Below are positions 47,479-56,279 of a stretch of 64,000 nucleotides of DNA, one piece after another. The position numbers and the translations under genes are program-made. This DNA is from Gnomoniopsis sp. IMI 355080 (lineage: Eukaryota; Ascomycota; Sordariomycetes; Diaporthales; Gnomoniaceae): positions 19,573 through 83,572 of the forward strand of contig JAPEVC010000165.1 in the NCBI GenBank assembly GCA_027946555.1, read 5' to 3'. The notes below the pieces were generated by a model that was not told the origin of the DNA, did no database searches, and saw nothing but the letters and a program-made list of their open reading frames with translations. How positions within the stretch are numbered: the stretch's first letter is position 1; each line of letters begins with the position of its first letter.

Positions 47479-48240
47479 GACAACGAAATATCAATCAGAG
47501 ATAGACTGGGGACGACGGGAGAGAACTTCAACTGTTCGGAAACAATGAGTCCCTGCGCGCCTCAGTCCCTCCTTCCGAAAAAGAAGAAGAGAACAAAACA
47601 CTCAATTGCCCAATAATCATCAAATATAGGCACGTTCTTGAGGGACGGAAACTTCAGTTATAAGGTGGTGAGACCTTCGTTCAGAAAGCTCAATTATACT
47701 TACTTGGGACTGCCCACGGGCGGCCTACCAATCCTGATAAAAACGCTCAACGAAAGCGAGAAAAAGGAGTGGTGTGATTCTCATATGAACTATGAGCGGT
47801 CCTCAAACATATGCTGGCGTCAGATCCACTCCAGAAGACTTACTACGAAATGTTCGGTCAGACTCTGTCTTCATTCCCAATTTGATACCACCAAAAGAAA
47901 ATGAACCAAGACACATACTCCGTTCGAATCACTCGGCCTCGCCAGAGCCAATCCTCAACTTCTGAGCTTTCCCAGACAAAAGTCATACAGCGACACCTCA
48001 CACCTCAAATCAACAAACAGACTCCGTCTTCATCCCAGTCTAATGCTACCAGAAGAAAGGGCAACAAAACCCAATATTGCATATCAATGAGCAGATCCTT
48101 GAGTTCAAAGCGCAGACTGACGATGCTCAACCTTCAAATCTTCCAGGGGACGAGTCGCTAAGCTACATGCCAACACTCAACTTCTGAAATCAACAACTAT
48201 ATCCTTGGGTTCAAGGCGCATAATCCTACAACTGAGGCCT
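47479..48240. other. Gene-poor stretch with diverged internal duplications
   Basis: No intact gene. Short blocks recur. CAGACTCTGTCTTCATTCCC at about 47853 resembles CAGACTCCGTCTTCATCCCA at about 48018, each followed by a Y-x-QKK-x-x-Q-encoding stretch. ATCCTTGAGTTCAAAGCGCA at about 48093 resembles ATCCTTGGGTTCAAGGCGCA at about 48200. These look like remnants of a tandemly duplicated coding sequence. Confidence 0.45.
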
Positions 48241-48249
48241 TATCAAAAA

Positions 48250-48804
48250 GAACGTCTGCGAGGGTTTCCTCGCTGGATGGGAGGTCGGACATGCGCCCCT
48301 AATCGATCAATATGCTGGTGTCTGTGTCGATGTCTCTGGAATCACGCAAGGTCCCTAGACGGAACGTCTGCTAGGATCTCCTCGCTGGATGGGTGTTTGG
48401 GCATACGCTCCCAATAGGCCAATGTGTTGGTGTCCTTTGTTCCCTTTGCAAGGTAGTGGACGTGGATGTGGATGATTGTCACCGCCGCAGAGTCGAATGA
48501 TGCTCTCTGTCGCGGAGTTGTTGGCAAGTATCGCGACACTGATGAGCTGCAATGTGCTTTCAACCATCCCTCACTCGACAATATCCTTTGGCATTGAGGT
48601 TATTTTGCCCGTCGACTCTAAATCAATCGATAAGGGGGACGCGACAGCAGACTGCAAGCAGACATAGTCCTGGGATGAGGTGAAGCTGTCATCAGCTATC
48701 GTGGCTGGGCTATGGACTGCAGCCTGGGTCGGGGCATTGGGCCAGAGGCTGAGAGCCTCTCGATTGAGGCAAAGTATCAATGTAGGCTTGAGATGCTTGG
48801 GCAT
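48250..48804 (-). pseudogene. Decayed gene with tandem WERxP...PSSEEILA modules (locus 1)
   Basis: On the minus strand an ATG at 48804 opens 77 codons that stop at a TGA (48571-48573), but the similarity to locus 2 (52.8 kb) runs on past the stop in the same frame. A +1 shift then enters module A (48366-48480: HIHVHYLAKGTKD ... LAYWERMPKHPSSEEILADV). About 111 bases further on is a truncated module B (DxGRMSDLPSSEETLADV), in which the expected Trp codon TGG is TAG. The frameshift and stops indicate a broken gene. The family is not recognised. An intact relative may exist elsewhere in the genome. Confidence 0.5.
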
Positions 48805-51569
48805 AGGTGATAGGAAAATTACCGAAATTGACCATGCTGACCATCACCCGGTTAGGTCATGTAGTCCTGGAACTGGGACTTGGATTCGCTTTGGATAAGG
48901 AGTCAAGCAGCCAACACACTGAACGGCACGCTTCAGGGGCATGTTCTATGCTTTCAAAAAAGTGACTTAAACATGACCGTTAACAGATGCGTGCAATGAG
49001 GAATTTGAAAAACTCACTCCAAATGTTCAGTGACGGTGAACGGTATCAGGATGAACAAAGTGTTGTTGTTGTTATTGTCGAAAGCCATTTGAGGGACTGT
49101 TGAATCAATAGCAAAGGCCGATGAGGGAGAAGATCGCGACAATACTGGTTACATGATTCTTGAAAATCTTTCAGGTAGGTTGTATTTGTTGTTCTGAATT
49201 CATATTATGCGATTGCTAGCACGGTCGTCATCCGAAAGGACAGCGATGAACTGTCAGAGGCCGGAGGTGAGCGCCTGGTCCTCGTGCTGAAGCGTTCCGA
49301 GTTCCACTGTAATAAGGGTTGGTGGGCCACCCGTCAGTGGGAACCCCTACATGGGTCCCCATTTGCAGACTGACGTAAACGGCCTACCAACATATGTTTC
49401 GAGATTAGCGATGGCTTCACTTTTCTCTTTCTCTTTCCTTTCGATTAGCGAACGTTTTAAATGATCAATACTACGTTTCCGAATAAACTGTGCCCTGCGC
49501 CAGTGACCAGTTGGCTTAGTGCCGTCACATCCACCAATTATCACCGCTTCACTCCGCTGTCCTCGCTACCTATATCCGAATTCAAAACGGGCCGCTGGCT
49601 TCTACCATGTAACTTCATATATATTCCCTCGGAAGTGAGAGGTCTCCATCTTTTAGGATCTCATGACAGCCTTCAGTTCTCCGAGAGCCTCGATGTTGGA
49701 GACCTAGGTAGTGCCTACAATTCGTGGCTAGACTGAGATTGATCTGCCGAGGGTCAATTCGTTGACATAGCAGATCAATTTCAGTATTTTGTATCGTTTT
49801 ATATTTATTGTAAAGAGAATGCCATCTACAATGGTCACAAATCGATCCGTCGGTTGTGTCTTGTATTATGTGCCCAGTGGCACTGAGCTAGGCCTGATTG
49901 GGCCAGTAAATGCAGTAACTCTCGTTGGTCACAGGCCAATACAACCCACTTAAATGATCCACTAAAGAAATTAAAAAAAATTACATATGCCGGACCGTTG
50001 ACGAAGATTAATATTGAAGACCTTGGCCCATTTTCGTGGCCTGGGACCTTTTCGGGCATTCTATAATGGTGGCCCTGATGATCATTTCGGCTCGCCTCCA
50101 TGGACTGGCTCATTTAATACACATACATATGCCATTTTCTCCAGAGCTGCCATACTGCATATTACCCCATGAGCACCATGTCAATTTCAAATTGCATGTA
50201 CAAGTGGAAAGGAGCTTTCCAGGGAGACAAGTTCAAAGGTCGCGCGCCTCCAGGCAGATGAGCGCGTTTCAGTGAGCAAGAGTATATCAATGAGAAGCGC
50301 AGCCATGGCTCAAGGGTCAGAGATACGCAACGGCTGACAATGCACGCACGCGCAAGATGTCATTGTTGATACACAGCATTGCACTAATGTTATCACTATA
50401 GTCACAGTCACATAATTAAGCCGGTGCTGCCAAATCAATTTGCCGTATGGGTTCTGTTTCTGGTGTTGGATAGGGTCTAGGACCTCGGGACACCATCACA
50501 ACGACAAGCTTGAAAGTAGCTAGTTTCCACTGCGCCTCAAGTTGAATTACAAGGATTATTGTTGAGTCGTCCGGCGTCAGGCTGGTGTGGTGGACGCTCT
50601 CGGCTCTCGGGTAAGCAGACTGACAGTAACGAAGTCTGGAGAACCCATAATCAAATGGGCACTGGTGTGGGTGGGGGGGGGGTGTCTGGGAGTGAATAAC
50701 AAGTTGAATTTGATAATCAATCAGAATTATAGACAGACGGCGTGACCGACTAGAGTTCACTGAATGAAAGCACTGTGGCAATGACAATTCTGGCATTGGT
50801 AAATGACAATATGGCCGCCGATACTTGGTCTTTGGGCGTGCTATCTTGCGCTCTCTTGCAGGTCATAATTTGCCAATGACAACCTTTTCATTTGCTCTTT
50901 CGCTCCATCTCTACGTTGTGCCGTCGGTATATTCGTCTGACACGAAATGTCGCGACTGTCCCGATATAATACCCATTCTTAGCCTCTTGCCGGTTTGTCT
51001 TCTCGTAATGATCGCGTGGCATTTCTCTTTGAGTACCAATGAACTTATGTCCCAACTTGGCTTGAGAATTCCAGGCTCCGTATGTTCGAGGTCGGCCTAG
51101 GTGATTTCTTCTTTAGTTTCACCAGAGGAAATTGATTCTTCATGAATTGTCTCTGTCGTCACAATATTCATATAAATATCAAGGGTACCTTCAAACTTGC
51201 AAATTATATTTACCCCTTTATAAGATAAGGCATCGTCCGTGAGATCTTAAAGGCATAGCAAATACTGAGGCCACGCAGACAAGCTCATAGCAACCGCATA
51301 TGACGCCACCGCATTCCCATGCATCAACAATCATTCTGGAGAGAGAAAATATGTTTACCTGGACGCGCCGCTTCATTAGTGTCATATACATCACATTCAT
51401 TCTGTGACTCAGTTATGACATGGTCTATTTTGCCGCGAGTGCAAATGCTTTCCCGAGCCACCCGCCCTATCATCTGGTAATCCGCCCGGACCAAGCGGTT
51501 GAGCCCTCAAGCTGCACCCAATCTGACGCACTGATGCAGTACGATGGACTTATCCTTCCCCTTCTCAAT
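48805..51569. other. Gene-poor region
   Basis: No supported gene in about 2.8 kb. A stem-loop lies at 49732-49785. Short open frames (for example 49835-50113 and 50416-50796, both -) lack motifs. Composition looks more A/T-rich than the left half of the window (by eye, not computed). Confidence 0.4.
49732..49785. repeat. Inverted repeat / stem-loop
   Basis: The arms 49732-49747 and 49770-49785 (ACTGAGATTGATCTGC against GCAGATCAATTTCAGT) pair at 15 of 16 positions around a 22-base loop. It may be a transposon end or a hairpin. Function unknown. Confidence 0.6.
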
Positions 51570-51850
51570 CATTCTGACGTTCTTCTGTCGACGTAACAAC
51601 CTACGAATGCCTGCTGAGATTAGTGACCTCGCACTTTCACAAGGGTCATACTTCTCAATTCTGCCATTCACATTGAAGAAGGAGACAATCTTGTCGACGT
51701 GATAATCTACGAAAGCATTCCCAGATTAGTCAACTTGCTCTTTCTCAGGGGCAATATGGGTACCTCCTCCCTATCGACTTGAAACTCTCAGTTTTCTCCA
51801 AGTGAGTCGATGCAACAGCCTGTTTGCGCAGTTACAATGCATCAGTAAAA
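51570..51850 (+). pseudogene. Two tandem decayed copies of an RGxMGTSxL-type fragment
   Basis: Copy 1 (about 51590-51660) and copy 2 (about 51692-51775) both begin GTCGACGT and encode VDVTTYE or VDVIIYE, followed by LRLV or PRLV and, in copy 2, FLRGNMGTSSL. A third copy is on the minus strand at 55384-55650 (VDAASYE ... FPRGDMGTSPL). Copy 2 and the 55-kb copy agree at roughly 80 percent over 70 bases by eye. All copies hit stops quickly. No protein family recognised. Confidence 0.5.
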
Positions 51851-52102
51851 AGTCATCGGCGACCTCGGGACCACTACCCACATGCATGCCGTTAAATCAG
51901 ATCGGGACAGCGAGTAACATAGCATCCTTTCCGTGAACACCATCGGTCATCATGACAGCCACTTCAGTTTTTTTGACAATCACAAGGACAAGATTGCGTC
52001 TACACTGAAACCGTCCATCGCCACTGCCAACTGAATACTTCGAGGCAAACTTTCAATCTTCTTCTCCATACATATTCATATACACCCATTTTCAGTCACA
52101 TT

Positions 52103-52648
52103 TTGAAGGCCTATGACATATTCTGGATCCTTACACCCAAAGCGAGCCTCGATCCCAAAACCAAGCGAATACGACCCAGCCGGGCGGCGGCCAGTATGAC
52201 CAGTCCAGTGGTTTTCCTATCATCGATGCCCGGGCTCCCAAAGGGCTCCATCGATATCCTGCGCCAGTTCGATGGTTCTCAGCCGTTGGCCCAAGGCCCA
52301 ACCCATGCTTGCAATCCAGAGTCCAGTCACGATAGGTGCTACCTTGCTGCGCCAAAAGAAAGGATTATGCGCAGCGGTGAATCATGACAACGTCGATGAT
52401 GCAGGCCTACCTTACAGTAAAGGGCCGAAGTATCGATCGTACTGGTCCTCTTATGTAATCGATTGCGAAGGATTTAATGGGGTGGCGGGAAGAAAGAACG
52501 GCCCAAGGAGTATGTTGATACACTCGACGAGCTTCAACAAGGCAGCATATACTGATAAGAACGGTATCAAGGAATAGAGCAACTGGAAGATCTGTGGCTC
52601 CACTCCATTCGACGAACTGGCCGCCAGAGTACCTAATGTTCAAGTATA
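52103..52648 (+). pseudogene. Coding relic interrupted by a single TAG
   Basis: From the ATG at 52272 the frame is open to a TAG at 52575-52577. It then continues in the same frame with coding-like sequence (SNWKICGSTPFDELAARVPN) to a stop near 52648. The segment before the TAG contains IDCEGFNGVAGRKNGP and HSTSFNKAAYTDKNG, also coding-like. The stop could be a CAG-to-TAG change, an unrecognised intron or a real end. No family recognised. It lies directly upstream of the next relic and could be part of the same gene. Confidence 0.35.
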
Positions 52649-52789
52649 AGCATCCCAAGATCAAATTCCATGACCTCAACGCATCTTATGACCTCGACCT
52701 GCCAGGGGCCATGTACAAAAATCACGACAAACAAGATGACGGTTGAGTTTCCAGTCTGTTCCCAGGCTCCCCGTCACCATCGGTTCATA

Positions 52790-53607
52790 GCCAACAGACA
52801 AGATACTCTTAGCACCAAAGAACATGATTGATCAAGGAATAGTTGGAGCCACGTCACAGACCATTAAAGTCGCCATGCCTGTGAGCAAATTCGCAGCGTA
52901 GGGCGTCATTCGACTTTGTGGCCGGCGGCGGCGATCATTCACACTCACGTCCACTATCCTGCAGAGAGAACAAAGGACATAAACGTTGGCCGATTGAGAT
53001 CACATCGCAGTCCATTGCAGTCAGCATGTCGACTATCAGTCTGAACATCCTCTCTCCCGGGCAGCGGCAACCAATCGCATCCACGTCCAGTGTCCACTAC
53101 CTCATAAAGCGAACAAAGAGCATCTACATGCTGGCCGATTGGGAGCGCATACCCGACCTCCCATCCAGCGAGGAGATCCTCGCACACGTCTCTTCTGACA
53201 ACTCTCTGTTAACTCAAACGACCACCGTACCGTTAAGAGTGGTGCCTTGACGACAAATATCTTTTGAGAGCGCCGAGCAGCATGTAAGCGGGACAGACAG
53301 GATACAAACAAGGGAACAAGTGAATGGAACAGGTACCATTTCTGATGAGCTCAAGCCTGATTCGGATTATGGGATTCGATGCTGCTGGGTTGTCCCAGAG
53401 AACAAACAGGCTTCTGGTGAAATCCAAGGCATTTCAGTTATAAATACCCTAGACTGCTGTCTGAAATCAAAGGATGACCTTGGCCAGAACCTGATCATCA
53501 TACTTGGTCGCCTCATGAAGGAGCCATACGTTCAATACCAGAGTCAGGATGCCGGAGTCGTCAAAGGTAATTGGAAGATGCAAGCCAACAAGCTCAATAG
53601 AATCTAG
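52790..53607 (+). pseudogene. Decayed gene with tandem WERxP...PSSEEILA modules (locus 2)
   Basis: From about 52795 to 52990 the DNA aligns with locus 1 on the opposite strand (KILLAPKNMIDQGIV against KITSMPKDIVE, then VIRLCG against IIRLCG). Module C follows (HTHVHYPAERTKD), with a small deletion. Module D (53085-53200) is intact: VHYLIKRTK ... LADWERIPDLPSSEEILAHV. The frame open from 52918 meets one TGA at 53248-53250, then stays open in the same frame to 53607 with coding-like sequence (CCWVVPENKQASGEI, LIIILGRLMKEPY). The TGA is followed by CGA, so a CGA-to-TGA change is possible. Either a pseudogene or a gene with an unplaced intron. Confidence 0.5.
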
Positions 53608-55383
53608 AAGCTAAACGATGAGGGTCCTAGAGTTCCATTGGATCCCTGGCATGGGGGGTGGGACTGAAGCCGGACAAGACTCACATATGCGCACACCACC
53701 AATACTAATTAGGCGTTTGGCGTTTCGGTCAGCATCGCAGATCCGTGGATGGTCCAAAGCGACGCACGAGTATTGCAGATGGATACGGTGCTGAATCACG
53801 GTCTGCCAAACTACTTTTCCATCTGAACACGGGCTCTTCCATTCTCATACCAAAAGATGTACCGGTTAGGAAGGATTACCTCTATAGCTTTTTGACTTTT
53901 GCATGAGCATGCCTGATCTGACCTGTCCCAAAGGCATAAGGTTTCATACACTCCTTTTTACCTCCAACTAAACACGCCCCCTCCAAGGTCGGTCTTGTGG
54001 CAGTTTCCAAACTCAAGCCCGCCAACGATATCTTAGCACTCCACCAACCGCCGCGTTCACACGCGCACTTTGGCGAGAACTACGCACCTGCGCCTCAGTA
54101 AGGACTGTCGTCTTGCATGTGCGTGATGCGCCAATGTACCTAGATAGGTAGCCAGGTAACCCGTCGCGTGGCTTGCAGAATAAGCTTCGACAAGGCTGCT
54201 GTATGGGACAAGTGAGCTCCCATCTCGTCGTGAACAATCATCTTCCATTCGTACTTTGCACACATACTCTATACTTATCTTCGATGGCTTCTTCGCCATT
54301 TTGTCTAGTTTTCTATTTAGACACTCACGCTACTTCTATCGCCTTCACTCAAGTCTCAATTTCGCCGTCAGATCAACCGATACTCCCTTCCCAATTTCCG
54401 ACCAGATACACACACAGCACAAACCACAACTCCAGATAAATATCTCGCACGCAGTCGATATGGATCGCTATCTATAGGCTCTACGTCCGATATTCGCACT
54501 TAGGGTGACCCCTCCAAAGCTACATGCTCTCATATCTCCGCTTCCGATCCCGCTATTTGTGGCAGTGTTCATTTGGCCCCGAATGACACCCTACCCCTCT
54601 TGGCTACAATCCCGCTCGGATATGCCAAGATTCTCAGGGGTCTCTCGAGGGGGGCGCATCGTGAGGTTGTTGGCAGGCGCGTTGATCTTCCTGTCGAGGC
54701 CTATGCTCAGGTAGATGCTGAACTCAGGGAGCTCCAGTCTATCCCCACAGGTTTGCATTTGGTCCAGGAATTTGAGACTGTGGTCCCGGATGAACACTGC
54801 TCTTAGCCTGTCTTGGGTAGAATTCGCGTCGATTATCGATCTTTTCAGGCGCGGGTGTTTCTGATCATATCCGAGGACTTGTAGTGTCAACAGTTCCAGG
54901 CTTCACGCATGTTTGGTGGAATTGGAATGGAAAAGATTGATCTGAAAATATGTCTTTGTTATCCTCAGGGTAGAATCGAATCTCAAATTTGACTCCTTTG
55001 GTTTATACGCCTCAGTGATGTGCTCGGTAGGCTTATGGTGCAAGACTATCACACCGTGTCTGATCATCTTTCTCTCAAGTGTGAAATGCGAATGCGTCAT
55101 GAGGGCCTATTGATGCAACGGTGCCAGACAGGAGGAGGATTTAGATAACCATTCCGGGTGTTGAGTAACGAACACCGGTTTCAATATGAACGTAGATGTG
55201 TCATCATATTTATCAAGAGCCAACTAACGCGACTGGAAACAGATGAGATGGTCAAGATGATTGATAGTATTCATGGAAGAGAAAGAAAAAAGGAAAAAAA
55301 AGGGGGACCGACGTCCTCCGGTGGCCACTGACCGCCTTTGCCGGTCTACTATGGTTGTGAAAGGAGCGAATTTCCATGTCACA
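53608..55383. other. Gene-poor stretch with one coding-like frame
   Basis: No intact gene. The plus-strand frame 54504-54806 (about 100 codons, no ATG) reads like protein: LAPNDTLPLLATIPLGYAKI, then VDLPVEAYAQVDAELRELQ, ending FETVVPDEHCS. It may be an exon or a gene fragment. The remainder shows only short frames. Confidence 0.35.
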
Positions 55384-55650
55384 CTATGCCACCTGAAAGG
55401 TCTTTGCATCGATAAGAATAGATACCTCTTTCTTCAACTCGCCTGGGGAGACTGAGAGTGTCAATTGGATAAGGGGGGAGGTACCCATATCACCCCTGGG
55501 AAATTGCAAGTTCATTGGATGTGATATTTCGTAACTTGCCGCATCGACATTATCTCGGATCCAGCCCACCTGCTGAGTGAAATGGAAGGTGCCGGGTACG
55601 TACTTATGAGACTCCAAATGCGCAAGTGCAATCCGAATCCTGGCCGCTGA
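55384..55650 (-). pseudogene. Coding fragment related to the 51.6-kb pair
   Basis: The minus-strand frame of about 88 codons has no ATG, begins just after a stop and ends at a TAG. It reads coherently: RIALAHLESHKYVPGTFHF, VGWIRDNVDAASYEISHP, FPRGDMGTSPLIQLTLSVS, GELKKEVSILIDAKTFQ. It is the longest and best-preserved of three related copies. No family recognised; it is probably an internal exon or fragment of a larger duplicated gene. Confidence 0.45.
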
Positions 55651-56279
55651 TTAGCCCCCTTCTTCATTTAGTAAATACATCTGCCTATTGACTAGCCAGA
55701 GACAGACCCCTCTCTGTAAAGAGCTTGTATGGGGCGAAAGCCAGCCCCGTTTGGCTTCATGTGTCCTTTGGACAGGACGCCAGTCAAAACATGTCTCTGT
55801 TCAGTGTACCTTCAATCGTTGGCGGTGATGATAATGTTGGCGATGGCAGGGTTGATGATAGCGGCATCCCAGCACAAGTTCAAGCTCTGCTTACTCCACA
55901 GGGAAGGGGGGGGGCTGGACGGATGGGTGTGGCAGTGATTAAGGGGGTCACGAGCCATGACCGAATCATCTCTATAGGCATTTTCGCCCAAAGCTGCTCG
56001 TGTTTGATCGAAGAGACGGTTGTACTATTATTATTAGGCTGACTTAGACTGACGTACAGTGGCAGCCGCCGCCGGCCAATTTCAGTTCCCGTCGGACTCC
56101 TTCGGATGAATTTTCCATGTGCGATTAACAATTTGCAAACTCAAAATCCACTCCACCTTGCTATGGGTTTTCTTCGATATCGTGGACTTAGGGGTCAAAA
56201 AGCAATGAATAGAAAAACAAGAAAGAAAAAGGAAAAAAGAATAGAAACGAAAACTTCTTTCCGTGACAGCAATCTGCCG
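55651..56279. other. Intergenic region downstream of helicase gene
   Basis: Contains repeat alpha copy 3 (55710-55731). A frame at 55725-56042 has no ATG and no motif. An A-rich stretch near 56210-56250 probably lies in the helicase 3' flank. Confidence 0.45.
55710..55731 (+). repeat. Dispersed short repeat alpha, copy 3 (core only)
   Basis: CTCTCTGTAAAGAGCTTGTATG matches the core of the copies at 31 and 45 kb with one difference in 22 bases. Confidence 0.55.
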
